Below, piece after piece: positions 7,783 to 16,251 of a stretch of 64,000 bases of DNA. Numbering within the stretch: the stretch's first letter is position 1; the number at the start of each line of letters is the position of its first letter. Origin of the DNA: Massilia sp. IC2-278 (lineage in GTDB: Bacteria; Pseudomonadota; Gammaproteobacteria; Burkholderiales; Burkholderiaceae_D); contig NZ_JAJFES010000004.1 of assembly GCF_020708045.1 (NCBI RefSeq), positions 248,001 to 312,000 on the forward strand, written 5' to 3'. The notes beneath the pieces were generated by a model. It ran no database searches, had not been told where the DNA came from, and saw only the letters and a list, made by a program, of their open reading frames with translations. A program made the position numbers and the translations under genes.

Positions 7783-9510
7783 TTATTCTGCATGCGCGCC
7801 GGCAGCCGCCGGCTGGGCGAAGGTCATCACAAAGCGGCCGCTGGCCTTGCGCGCACCTGGCGCGGCCGGATCGAAGCGGTATTCGTAGTCCAGCTTGGCG
7901 CCGTTGTTCAGGCACAGCTCGCGCGCCAGGTAGAGCCCGAGGCCCGTACCCTTGCTGGACGTAGTATAGAAGGGCTCGAACAGGTGGGCGCGCACGTCCG
8001 GCGTGATGCCGGGGCCATCGTCCTGCACGTGCAGTTCTAGCGTGCCGAAGGCGTCGAGCTCGGGCCAGATGCGGATGCTGGCCGGCGCCCGGCTGGCGTA
8101 GCGGATCGCATTGCCGAGCAGGTTCACCAGCACTTCGCGCAGGTGCAGGGCGTCGAAGCGCACCTCGATGGCGCCGGCGCCGCCCAGCCACAGCATCTCC
8201 TCGGGCAGGCCCTGGGTTTCGATGAACTCGGCCTTCAGCTCGGCCAGGAAAGTGGCCAGCACCAGCGGCTCGGCGTAGGGCTGGGCCTTGCGCGAGAGCT
8301 GCAAAATGTCCTCGACCATGCGGTTCACGCGTGCCACGTTGTCGCCGATGATTTTCAACAGCCGCACCTCGGCCTTGCCGTGCAGGTCTTCGGCCAGCAG
8401 CGCGGTGGCGTGGCCGATGGCCGACAAGGGATTACGTACCTCGTGCGCGATGCTGGCAGTCAGGCGCCCCATCGAGGCCAGTTTCAGCTGCTGCGCCTGG
8501 TTCTCGATGGCGCTTACGTCCTGCATGAAGACCACGCTGCGCCCCGGCTTGCCGCCGGCCGCTTCCACGCGCGCGAAGCGCAATTTGAGGTGTGCCGGCT
8601 GGTCGCGCCGCGCGCTGCCGTTGGCGTCCGGTGCGCCCGGCTCCTGGAAGGGTTTCAGGATGACCCAGGCTTCGTCGGGTCCGGCTTCGCCCTGCACCGG
8701 CTCGACCGCGGCCAGGGCCGGTGCCGCGGCTGCGCCGACCCAGCGCGCAAAGGCGCCGGCCACCGGTTCCAGCCCGTGCACCGCATCCAGGCGCAGGCCG
8801 CCCGGGGCATCGACGCCGAGCATGCGCCGCGCCGCCGGATTGGCGGTGTGGATGACGCCGTCGGCGCCCAGCACCAGCACGCCGTCGTTGACGTCGGCAA
8901 TCACGATCTCGTTGATCGACTGCTGCACTTCCAGGTCGACGCCGCGCTGGGCCGCCAGCTCCTCCTGCCCGATCAGGCGCGCCGCCAGCCGGTTCACCAG
9001 CCAGACCACGGCGAAGAAGGCGATGCCGTACATCCCGGCCTGGGCCAGCGGCGGTTCGCCATCGCGCGTGAACAGCTGCCAGGACGCCTGCAGCAGCACG
9101 ATGATCGAGGCCACTGCCGCCGCGAACAGCGCCAGCAGCAGCGGCGCCAGGATCGCGGCGCCGGCCAGTGGGAACAGGTAAAGGACGCCGAGACCGCTGC
9201 GCACGCCGCCGGCGGCCTGGTACAGCAGCGAGATGGCGAACAGGTCGACCGCGATCTGGACCGCCAGCTGCAGCGGGAAGCGGCGCTTCCAGAAGGTGGA
9301 AACCAGGCCGAAGCACAGCGCCGCGCCCAGGTAGAAGAAGCAGGTGCGCGCGTAGGCCGGGTCGGTGCCGGGGCGGCCGTCGCGCACGTCGAAGGCCATG
9401 TACAGCAGCAGCACGATGCCGATGACGATGCGCGTGACGTTCAGCGCCTGCAGCGAGCGCCAGAAGGTCGTGCGCGACTGCGTGGACAGCGCCGGCCAGC
9501 GGATCTTCAA
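7783..9510 (-). CDS. pilS: Membrane sensor histidine kinase, PilS-like
   Basis: Sensor kinase partner of the adjacent PilR-like regulator. The N-terminal ~190 residues carry about six hydrophobic segments, as in PilS. Then comes a PAS-like domain (INEIVIADVNDGVLVLGADG), the HisKA domain with phospho-acceptor His in SIAHEVRNPLSAIGHA, and the HATPase domain (DDGPGITPDV, GTGLGLYLAREL). The start is uncertain. A TTG at 9510 lies 5 nt after the stop of the preceding gene and is my choice; an ATG at 9564 would overlap that gene by 50 bp and neither has a clear ribosome binding site. Cytochrome assembly gene, PP0621-type gene, pilS and pilR run in one direction with almost no gaps. Confidence 0.85.
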   Translation of the reverse strand: MKIRWPALSTQSRTTFWRSLQALNVTRIVIGIVLLLYMAFDVRDGRPGTDPAYARTCFFYLGAALCFGLVSTFWKRRFPLQLAVQIAVDLFAISLLYQAAGGVRSGLGVLYLFPLAGAAILAPLLLALFAAAVASIIVLLQASWQLFTRDGEPPLAQAGMYGIAFFAVVWLVNRLAARLIGQEELAAQRGVDLEVQQSINEIVIADVNDGVLVLGADGVIHTANPAARRMLGVDAPGGLRLDAVHGLEPVAGAFARWVGAAAAPALAAVEPVQGEAGPDEAWVILKPFQEPGAPDANGSARRDQPAHLKLRFARVEAAGGKPGRSVVFMQDVSAIENQAQQLKLASMGRLTASIAHEVRNPLSAIGHATALLAEDLHGKAEVRLLKIIGDNVARVNRMVEDILQLSRKAQPYAEPLVLATFLAELKAEFIETQGLPEEMLWLGGAGAIEVRFDALHLREVLVNLLGNAIRYASRAPASIRIWPELDAFGTLELHVQDDGPGITPDVRAHLFEPFYTTSSKGTGLGLYLARELCLNNGAKLDYEYRFDPAAPGARKASGRFVMTFAQPAAAGAHAE

Positions 9511-9514
9511 GGGC

Positions 9515-9790
9515 TTACCGCGGCGGCAGGCGCACGTGGGCCGGGCTGCAATAGTCGAGGCCATCGGCGCGCACCGCCTCGGAAGCCGGGAAATGCAGGC
9601 CGCAGTGGGCGCAGCTGGTCATGTTTTCGATGGACACCGGCTCGGCCTGGCGTCCCTGCTGCTGATATTGCTGCCGGCGCCACTGCTCTTCCTGCTGCAG
9701 CTGGCTCTTGCGGATGGCGGCGCGCAGCTTGGCGCGCACCGCAAAGCCGATCACGATGATCAGGATGATCCAGAACAGGAGGCGGCTCAT
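9515..9790 (-). CDS. PP0621-family small membrane protein
   Basis: A 91-residue protein with one N-terminal membrane helix (LLFWIILIIVIGFAV) followed by a Gln/Arg-rich stretch and a small C-terminal domain with two cysteine-histidine clusters (CAHCGLHF and YCSPAHV), likely a zinc-binding knuckle. This matches the PP0621 family of unknown function. The start ATG overlaps the stop of the cytochrome assembly gene (ATGA), showing translational coupling. It sits between that gene and pilS, an arrangement common in Burkholderiales. Confidence 0.8.
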   Translation of the reverse strand: MSRLLFWIILIIVIGFAVRAKLRAAIRKSQLQQEEQWRRQQYQQQGRQAEPVSIENMTSCAHCGLHFPASEAVRADGLDYCSPAHVRLPPR

Positions 9791-10599
9791 GCGATCCCCC
9801 GGTGCAGCACGACTTCGAGCACGAAACGGCTGCCGACATAGGCCAGCGCCAGCGTGGCAAACCCGGCCAGGGTGAAGCGCAGCGCCGTCTTGCCGCGCCA
9901 GCCGCGCCAGTGGCGCCCCGCCAGCAGGGCGCCGAACAGCACCCACGACAGCATCGCGAACACGTTCTTGTGGTCCCAGCGCATCGCCTGGCCGAACAGC
10001 TGCTCGGAAAACACCACGCCCGACAGCACGGTCAGGCTGAGCAGCACGAAGCCGATGCCGATCAGGCGGAACAGCAGCTTTTCCATGGTCAGCAGGGCCG
10101 GCAGCTGGTCGAGCGTGCCGCCGATCCAGCCGCTGCCGCTGCTGGGCGCGGTGCGCGCGTGCAGCCGGGTTTCCTGCAGCGCCATCAGCACCGCGTGGAA
10201 GGCGGCAATCGTCAGCGTGCTGTAGGCCAGCACGGCCACGGCCACGTGCCAGCCAAAGGCGCTGGAACGGTTCTCGATGGCCATCACCGCTCCGGGGAAC
10301 AGCACCGGCAGCAGCGCCGCGCCAAAGGCGCAGGGCATTACCAGGCGCCGCAGGCCGTCGAGGGCGAAGTTGCGGTTTTCAAACCAGTAGGCGGCCACCG
10401 AGACCCACAGGGCGGCCGAGAGCATGATGGCAAAACCGATGCGCAGCGCGCCGGGAGCAAAGGCCGCGCCCCACAGCGCCACGCCGTGCGCGAACCAGGC
10501 CAGCGCGGTGACGCCGGAAATGACAGCGCCCCGGCGCGACGGCAGCAGGGCGCAGGCCGCGTACAGAAAGGCCGCGGCAAAAAAGAGGGTGTTCTGCAT
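9787..10599 (-). CDS. Cytochrome c assembly (CcsA/YpjD-type) membrane protein
   Basis: Polytopic inner-membrane protein of the CcsA/CcmC superfamily. The 270 residues contain about eight hydrophobic helices. The family signature is the WDHKNVFAMLSWVLF segment (residues about 208-222) with a helix-embedded His. A second His lies in AFGWHVAVAVLAY (about 115-127). Stand-alone YpjD-type members have no proven role in haem export. It is the first gene of the pilSR operon and overlaps the next gene by ATGA. Upstream lies the palindromic element at 10718-10917. Confidence 0.8.
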   Translation of the reverse strand: MQNTLFFAAAFLYAACALLPSRRGAVISGVTALAWFAHGVALWGAAFAPGALRIGFAIMLSAALWVSVAAYWFENRNFALDGLRRLVMPCAFGAALLPVLFPGAVMAIENRSSAFGWHVAVAVLAYSTLTIAAFHAVLMALQETRLHARTAPSSGSGWIGGTLDQLPALLTMEKLLFRLIGIGFVLLSLTVLSGVVFSEQLFGQAMRWDHKNVFAMLSWVLFGALLAGRHWRGWRGKTALRFTLAGFATLALAYVGSRFVLEVVLHRGIA

Positions 10600-10717
10600 A
10601 CCGGCAGTCTACACCATCGGCAAATGGCGGTGGCGGGGCTGCCCTGCTGTTGGGGCGGCTTAACCGGCGCCTCGATGCGCGATTCATCGCCAGCGCCGCT
10701 ACGCCACCGTCATCGAC

Positions 10718-10917
10718 CGTAGGGTGGGGACCCCGTGCCCACGCGAAATGACGATCATTGTTGGCGCCGTTCCGGTCAAACCCTCTGTACCTAGGCAGCG
10801 CCTCCGGAAGCGTCTCTTTAGCGCTTCCATCCATTGCATGCGTCCGGAGCGAATCGTCACGGCGGCAGGTGCAAGGTTATGCACGTAACCGCGTGGGCAC
10901 AGGGTGCCCACCGTACG
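10718..10917. repeat. REPIN-like palindromic element, copy A
   Basis: A 200-bp element bounded by inverted arms. The left arm (10718-10745) reads GTAG followed by a GTGGGG..GTGCCCAC hairpin; the right arm (10890-10917) is its inverse with GTAC. It fills most of the gap 10600-10949 between the start of the cytochrome assembly gene and the end of the ABC ATPase gene (stop 33 bp away). The interior starts with TGTTGGCGCCGTTCC, shared with the copy at 32001-32192. Confidence 0.85.
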
Positions 10918-10949
10918 GGTGGCTTGCGCGGCCCAGCGCACCCAACGAA

Positions 10950-11744
10950 TCAATCCACCGCCGCCATCCTCAACTCGTCGCTATGATGCCGCTGCTGCTC
11001 CTCCATCACCAGCTGCCCCAGCTCGCGCTTGAGCGCATTGAACTCCGGCGCCGCCGGATCGCGCATCCTCGGCAAATCGACCAGGATGTCGCGCTTCACC
11101 GTCCCCGGCCGGTAAGTCATCACCACGATCCGGTCGGCCAGATAAATCGCTTCCTCGATGCTGTGCGTAACGAACAAAATCGTCTTCTTCAGCTCGGCCC
11201 AGATGCGCAGCAATTCGTCCTGCAGGTTGCGCCGGGTGAGCGCATCGAGCGCACCAAACGGCTCATCCATCAGCATGATCGGCGAATCCAGCGCCAGCAC
11301 GCGCGCGATCGCCACCCGCTGGCGCATCCCGCCCGACAAATCCTTCGGGTAGCGCGCCCTGAAGTCGGTCAACGACAGAATGCGCAGCAATTCGTCCACG
11401 GTGCGGCGGATCTCGGCCTTGGGCGTGCCCTTGATGTCCAGCCCGAAGCCGACGTTCTGCTCGACCGTCATCCACGGAAACAGCGCGTACTCCTGGAACA
11501 CCATGCCCCGGTCCGGCCCCGGCGCCACCACCGGCTGCCCATCGACCAGGATCGAACCGCTTGTGGGCGGCGAAAAGCCGGCCACGGCGTTCAGCAGGGT
11601 CGACTTGCCGCAGCCCGAAGGCCCGAGCAGGCAGGTGAACTGCCCGCGCGGGATGGCCAGATTAATGTCCTGCAGCGCCACCACCTGGCGCTCGTCGCTG
11701 GCGAACACCTTGCTCACCCCATTCACTGCAATATGCGCGTCCAT
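10950..11744 (-). CDS. ABC transporter ATPase, nitrate/sulfonate/taurine type
   Basis: Energy-coupling subunit of an importer (SsuB/TauB/NrtD family). The 264 residues show Walker A (GPSGCGKST, about 40-48), the ABC signature LSGGMRQRVAIARVL, Walker B (IMLMDEPFGALD) and the switch histidine in FVTHSIEEA. The ATG directly follows the permease stop. The substrate cannot be told from the ATPase; sulfonates, taurine, nitrate or a thiamine precursor are all possible for this family. Confidence 0.92.
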   Translation of the reverse strand: MDAHIAVNGVSKVFASDERQVVALQDINLAIPRGQFTCLLGPSGCGKSTLLNAVAGFSPPTSGSILVDGQPVVAPGPDRGMVFQEYALFPWMTVEQNVGFGLDIKGTPKAEIRRTVDELLRILSLTDFRARYPKDLSGGMRQRVAIARVLALDSPIMLMDEPFGALDALTRRNLQDELLRIWAELKKTILFVTHSIEEAIYLADRIVVMTYRPGTVKRDILVDLPRMRDPAAPEFNALKRELGQLVMEEQQRHHSDELRMAAVD

Positions 11745-12590
11745 TCAGTGCTCCAGGCCGCGGTGCCAGCGCAGCAGATAGTTGTTCAGGCGGTTCATGC
11801 CGATGTCGATGGCGAGACCGAGCATGCCGATGGTGATCATGCCGGCGATGATCTTGTCGGACCAGAAGTACTCGCGCGCCTCCAGGATGCGGTAGCCCAG
11901 GCCGTTGTTCACGGCGATCATCTCGGACACGATGACGACGATGAAGGCGGTGCCGATGCCGATGCGAACGCCCGACAAAATGTAGGGCACGGCCGCCGGC
12001 AGGATCACGCGCAGGAACATGGTCGCGCCGCCCGCACCCAGGTTGCGCGCCGCGCGCAGGTAAATGCCGTCGACATGGCGCACCCCGGCAATGGTGTTCA
12101 TCAAGACCGGGAAAAAGGCGCCCAGCGCGATCAGGAACACAGCCGGCGGATTGCCCAGCCCAAACCAGAGGATGGCCAGCGGGATGTAGGCGATCGGCGG
12201 AATCGGACGCAGGATCTGCACCAGCGGGTTCATCCAGGCGTACACCGTGTTGCTGGCGCCCATGGCCAGGCCGAGCGGCAAGGCCAGCCCGCCGCCGATC
12301 AGGAAGCCGACCACCACCCGGTACAGGCTGGTGAGCGTATCGACGATCAGCTCACCGGAAAACGCCCAGTGCCACCAGCCGCCTTCGGTATAGCCTTCGT
12401 AGGGGACGAGCGGCAGCAGGTAAGCCACCCACCGCTCCCACACCGCCAGCGGCGACGGCAGTACCTGGGGATTGACCCAGCCCATGCTCGCCACCGCTTG
12501 CCAGATGGCGATCGCCAGCACCGGCACCACCATGCCGACGCCGATCTCGCGCCAATTGCGCTGCTTGTTCCTGCCGATGCTCGTGCTCAT
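11745..12590 (-). CDS. ABC transporter permease, nitrate/sulfonate/taurine type
   Basis: Inner-membrane channel subunit (SsuC/TauC family), 281 residues with about six to seven helices. The cytoplasmic coupling loop is at AARNLGAGGATMFLRVILPAAVPYI (EAA loop), followed by the SGVRIGIGTAFIVVIVSEMI helix typical of this family. It lies between the binding protein and the ATPase, and its stop abuts the ATPase start without a gap. Confidence 0.92.
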   Translation of the reverse strand: MSTSIGRNKQRNWREIGVGMVVPVLAIAIWQAVASMGWVNPQVLPSPLAVWERWVAYLLPLVPYEGYTEGGWWHWAFSGELIVDTLTSLYRVVVGFLIGGGLALPLGLAMGASNTVYAWMNPLVQILRPIPPIAYIPLAILWFGLGNPPAVFLIALGAFFPVLMNTIAGVRHVDGIYLRAARNLGAGGATMFLRVILPAAVPYILSGVRIGIGTAFIVVIVSEMIAVNNGLGYRILEAREYFWSDKIIAGMITIGMLGLAIDIGMNRLNNYLLRWHRGLEH

Positions 12591-12615
12591 GCCGCCCCCC
12601 GGGGTTGTGGCTGGC

Positions 12616-13587
12616 TTACTTGATGTTCAGGCTTTTCTTGGCCGCGTCCAGCAGATCGGTCTTGACCCAGTCGGCGGCCACCGGCGGCTTGGCCATCCGT
12701 CCGACGCCGGTCTTGACCATGGTGTCGGTGGTGATCTGGATGTGCTGCGGCGTGATGTCGTACGAATACTCGGAGTTGCCGATCGCATCGTTGAAGTCGT
12801 CGGTCGTGATCTGGTTCTTGAACACGACTTCGCGCACGTACTTCTCGGCCAGGGACTTGTTGTCGATGAAGGTCTTGGTCGCCTGCACGAAGCAGCGCAT
12901 GAACTTTTCCGCCACCGGCCGCCGCTCCTTATAGAACTTCTCGGTCATGACCATGGTGCGGATCGGCTCCCCGATCGGCGTATCGTAAGGCTTCAGCACT
13001 TCCGCCCCGAAACCCTTGTTGATCGCCTGCGAGGATTGCGGCTCGGACTGCATCATGGCGTCGATCTGCTTGCCGAGCAAAGCCTGGTTCAAATCGGCAT
13101 ACGGCAGGAACACCAGCTGCACGTCCTTGCCCGGCGCCGGGTCGGCCTTCATGTTGTGCTTGGCCAGTTCCGCCATCAGCAGCACTTCCTGGATGCCGCC
13201 GCGCGTCACGCCGACGCGCTTGCCTTTCAGTTGCGGCACGGAGGTGATTTTCAAATCGGGCCGGGCCACCAGGCGCGCGCCGCCCTTGGCGAAGCCGGCC
13301 ACGACGTAGATCGGGGCGCCGCCGGCGCGGCCGGAGATCGCCGCTTCGGAAGCGGTGGTGCCGACATCGAGTTCGCCGGCGATGATGGCCTGCATGACGT
13401 CCAGCCCTTTCGGGAAGATCTTTTCCTCGACCTTGATGCCGCACTTGGGCGCGATTTCCTTGATGTACGAGACGGCGCCGTAGTGCGCGAACTTGAGGTT
13501 CCCGAGGCGCACAGTTTCCTGAGCCTGGGCGCCGGCGGCTGCCAGCAGGGTCATTGCGATCAGGGTCTTGCCGAACACTTTAGTCAT
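12616..13587 (-). CDS. ABC transporter periplasmic binding protein (NMT1/SsuA type)
   Basis: Captures the substrate in the periplasm and delivers it to the permease. The 323-residue protein starts with a signal peptide ending near AGAQAQE (cleavage about residue 23). The body has the NMT1/SsuA-type pattern: IFPKGLDVMQAIIAGELDVGTTASEAAI and RPDLKITSVPQLKGKRVGVTRGG. It is first in the operon, followed by permease and ATPase. A promoter with a perfect TTGACA lies about 95 bp upstream. The ligand is not predictable from sequence alone; no desulfonation or nitrate reductase genes lie nearby. Confidence 0.9.
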   Translation of the reverse strand: MTKVFGKTLIAMTLLAAAGAQAQETVRLGNLKFAHYGAVSYIKEIAPKCGIKVEEKIFPKGLDVMQAIIAGELDVGTTASEAAISGRAGGAPIYVVAGFAKGGARLVARPDLKITSVPQLKGKRVGVTRGGIQEVLLMAELAKHNMKADPAPGKDVQLVFLPYADLNQALLGKQIDAMMQSEPQSSQAINKGFGAEVLKPYDTPIGEPIRTMVMTEKFYKERRPVAEKFMRCFVQATKTFIDNKSLAEKYVREVVFKNQITTDDFNDAIGNSEYSYDITPQHIQITTDTMVKTGVGRMAKPPVAADWVKTDLLDAAKKSLNIK

Positions 13588-13679
13588 GCCATGTCTCCGT
13601 TATGCGCTTCGTCAAAATCGGTGGGGGCTGCTGCGGTGGTGCCGTGACGCTGCCATGCATACATGATGCCGGCGGGAAA

Positions 13680-13708
13680 AGGCTATATGGGAATGCAAGA
13701 TGTGTCAA
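13680..13708 (-). promoter_or_regulatory. Promoter of the ABC importer operon
   Basis: On the minus strand a perfect TTGACA (13708-13703) and TAGCCT (13685-13680) are 17 bp apart. An imperfect dyad, TGTGA-N9-TCACA (13726-13744), lies just upstream of the -35 and could be an activator or repressor site; the spacing does not fit CRP. Confidence 0.55.
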
Positions 13709-13852
13709 ACGTGGCAATGTGCAGTTGTGACATCTGTCATCACATGCACTCAAAAAAGGCGTAATCCGCGCGATGTAGACGGGCAAGCCCTTCTTGCGCA
13801 AGGTAAAATGGCCGCTTTCCCGAATACCGTCCTATATATAGTCAGGTAGAAC

Positions 13853-15220
13853 ATGCTAGATAACCTTACCCAACGCCTAGCCAAGGTCGTCAAGACGATG
13901 CGCGGCGAGGCGCGTCTGACCGAAGCGAACACCGCCGAGATGCTACGCGAAGTGCGCCTGGCGCTGCTCGAGGCCGACGTGGCGCTGCCGGCGGTGCGCG
14001 AATTCATCGCCAAAGTGAAGGAAAAAGCGCTGGGCGAAGAAGTCATCGCTTCCCTCAGCCCGGGCCAGGCCCTGGTCGGCGTGGTGCAGCGCGAGCTGGC
14101 CGCCCTGATGGGCGCCGACCTCGGCGCCGACGCGACGCAATTGTCGTTCGCCCAGCAGCCGCCGGCGATCATCCTGATGGCCGGCTTGCAAGGTGTCGGT
14201 AAAACGACCACCACCGGCAAGCTAGCCAAGTACCTGAAAGAGCAAAAGAAGAAAAAGGTCCTGACCGTCTCCGCCGACGTCTACCGCCCTGCGGCAATCG
14301 CGCAGCTGGAGTCCGTCACGAAGCAGGTCGGCGCCGACTTCTTCCCGTCCACCTCCACCGACAAGCCGGTCGACATCGCCCTGGCCGCGCTGGACTGGGC
14401 CAAGAAGCACTACCACGACGTCCTGATCATCGACACCGCCGGCCGCCTCGGTATCGACGAAGCGATGATGCAGGAAATCGCCGCCGTCCACGGCGCCGTG
14501 AAGCCGATCGAGACCCTGTTCGTGGTCGACGCCATGCTGGGCCAGGATGCGATCAACACGGCGAAAGCCTTCAACGACGCCCTGCCCCTGACCGGCATCG
14601 TGCTGACCAAGCTCGATGGCGACTCGCGCGGCGGTGCGGCGCTGTCCGTGCGTCATGTGACCGGCAAGCCGATCAAGTTCGCCGGCGTGTCGGAAAAGCT
14701 GGACGGCCTGGAAGCCTTCGACCCGACCCGCATGGCCAGCCGCGTGCTGGGCATGGGCGACATCCTGGCGCTGGTGGAAGAAGCGCGCAAGGGCGTCGAC
14801 GAAAAGGCCGCGGCCGACATGGCCAACAAGATCAAGGCGGGCGGCCGCTTCGACATGAACGACTTCAAGGCCCAGCTGACCCAGATGAAGAAGATGGGCG
14901 GCATGTCGGGCTTGCTGGATAAACTGCCGGCGCAGTTCCAGCAGGCGGCGGCCGGCGCCAACATGGACCAGGCCGAGAAGCAGGTGCGGCGCATGGTCGG
15001 CATTATCGACTCGATGACGCCGCAGGAGCGCGCCAAGCCGGAACTGATCAAGGCCAACCGCAAGCGCCGCATCGCCGCCGGCGCCGGCGTGCAGGTGCAG
15101 GAAGTGAACCGCATGCTGACGCAGTACGACCAGATGCAGACCATGATGAAGAAGCTCAAGGGCGGCGGCCTGATGAAGATGATGCGCGGGATGAAAGGCA
15201 TGATGCCGGGCATGCGCTAA
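13853..15220 (+). CDS. ffh: Signal recognition particle protein Ffh
   Basis: GTPase that binds 4.5S RNA and signal sequences to target nascent membrane proteins to FtsY. The 455 residues show the N domain (1-85), the G domain with GLQGVGKTTT (about 105-114), DTAGR, TKLDGD and a GVSEKLDGLEAFDP end, then the methionine-rich M domain (about 325-455) closing with MKKLKGGGLMKMMRGMKGMM. All motifs are intact. A TATATATA run lies about 20 bp upstream and a strong terminator follows. Confidence 0.98.
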   Translation: MLDNLTQRLAKVVKTMRGEARLTEANTAEMLREVRLALLEADVALPAVREFIAKVKEKALGEEVIASLSPGQALVGVVQRELAALMGADLGADATQLSFAQQPPAIILMAGLQGVGKTTTTGKLAKYLKEQKKKKVLTVSADVYRPAAIAQLESVTKQVGADFFPSTSTDKPVDIALAALDWAKKHYHDVLIIDTAGRLGIDEAMMQEIAAVHGAVKPIETLFVVDAMLGQDAINTAKAFNDALPLTGIVLTKLDGDSRGGAALSVRHVTGKPIKFAGVSEKLDGLEAFDPTRMASRVLGMGDILALVEEARKGVDEKAAADMANKIKAGGRFDMNDFKAQLTQMKKMGGMSGLLDKLPAQFQQAAAGANMDQAEKQVRRMVGIIDSMTPQERAKPELIKANRKRRIAAGAGVQVQEVNRMLTQYDQMQTMMKKLKGGGLMKMMRGMKGMMPGMR

Positions 15221-15255
15221 GCGTTTTTGCCTTCCTTGACGCTCGCTGGAGCGAC

Positions 15256-15295
15256 AAAACGCCGCGCCCGGCTCCATGCCCGGCGCGGCGTTTTT
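15256..15295 (+). terminator. Terminator after ffh
   Basis: AAAACGCCGCGCC pairs with GGCGCGGCGTTTT (13-bp stem) and is followed by a T-run ending at 15295. It starts 36 bp after the ffh stop. Confidence 0.9.
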
Positions 15296-15473
15296 ATGCC
15301 GAATTTCGCGTGGATTTTCACTCTGCGGTCACGCCTGACGCGCAAACCCCTATTTTTGGGCCGCATAGAGTGAAAAAATGAAGAAAAAGACTTGCAGGAA
15401 CGCTAAAACGCCACCAATATAAGCCGTGCGATATTGCGCAACTTTTACATATGCTCGTTTAGGAGGCTCGAAG

Positions 15474-15869
15474 ATGGCAACAGCCAAGAAATCCCCAGCA
15501 GCGCCCGCAAAGAAGGCAGCCGCCAAGCCGGCCGCTAAGCCTGCGGCGAAGAAGGCCGCCGCTCCGGCAAAGGAAGCAGCACCGAAGGCCGCAGCAGCGA
15601 AGAAACCGGCTGCAGCACGCAAGCCGAACGCCGCTTTCATGAAAGAGCTGACGCCGTCGGCCGAGCTCGCTGCAGTGGTCGGCAACAAGCCGCTGCCACG
15701 CACGGAAGTGACCAAGAAAGTCTGGGAATACATCAAGAAAGCGGACCTGCAAGCTGCAGACAACCGCCAGATGATCAACGCCGACGACAAGCTGAAAGCC
15801 GTCTTCGGTGGCAAGGAACAAGTCTCGATGTTCGAGATGACCAAGCTGATCTCGAATCACCTGAAATAA
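15474..15869 (+). CDS. SWIB/MDM2-domain protein with Ala/Lys-rich tail
   Basis: Probable DNA-associated protein. The 131 residues split into an N-terminal histone H1-like tail of Ala/Lys/Pro repeats (about 1-52) and a SWIB/MDM2 domain (about 53-131: FMKELTPSAELAAVVGNKPLPRTEVTKKVWEYIKK...FGGKEQVSMFEMTKLISNHL). Stand-alone SWIB proteins occur in several bacterial groups, including Chlamydia and Burkholderiales; their function is unproven. The ATG at 15474 has GGAGG 7 nt upstream, so an upstream in-frame start at 15426 is rejected. It is monocistronic between two terminators. Confidence 0.9.
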   Translation: MATAKKSPAAPAKKAAAKPAAKPAAKKAAAPAKEAAPKAAAAKKPAAARKPNAAFMKELTPSAELAAVVGNKPLPRTEVTKKVWEYIKKADLQAADNRQMINADDKLKAVFGGKEQVSMFEMTKLISNHLK

Positions 15870-15903
15870 TAAGACGCCGGCTGCCCCATTAGCCTGAACG
15901 TTG

Positions 15904-15939
15904 AAAAGCCCCGGTCGTGTGATCGGGGCTTTTTGTTTT
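15904..15939 (+). terminator. Terminator after the SWIB gene
   Basis: AAAAGCCCCG and CGGGGCTTTT form a 10-bp stem followed by TTTTGTTTT. It lies 35 bp after the stop codon. Confidence 0.92.
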
Positions 15940-16001
15940 GGGACGTGCGCTTATCGTTGGCGCGATTCGAAGCGAGATGGTGGATCGATGGTGGCGCGTC
16001 C

Positions 16002-16233
16002 CGTATGGTGGGCACTCCGTGCCCACGCGGAAGCCTGCGTCGAGGTGACGCCGTTCTGGACGCCTCGGATGCGCTGTGACGGCGCGTCCAAATGATCGTC
16101 GCGAACGCCGGCAGGTTTCGGCGAACGTTGCGGCTAATCCGCGAACAGGCGCATCAGGAAGCGATTTTTATCGCCGCGCTCACGCGCCAACACGCGGCAC
16201 GCATCCGCGTGGGCACGAAGTGCCCACCGTACG
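16002..16233. repeat. REPIN-like palindromic element, copy B
   Basis: A 232-bp copy. The left arm (16002-16030) begins CGTATGGTGGGCAC and the right arm (16206-16233) is the inverse ending CCGTACG. It occupies the gap 15870-16251 between the convergent SWIB and phosphatase genes, and its right end is 18 bp from the phosphatase stop. The last 40 bp of the interior resemble the copy at 32001-32192 (CGCCAACAC...). Confidence 0.85.
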
Positions 16234-16251
16234 GGATACGCCGCCGGCCAT

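Noticed and set aside
13726-13744. CRP-like site upstream of the ABC importer
   Set aside because: TGTGA and TCACA half-sites are present but 9 bp apart instead of 6, so it is only noted as a dyad.
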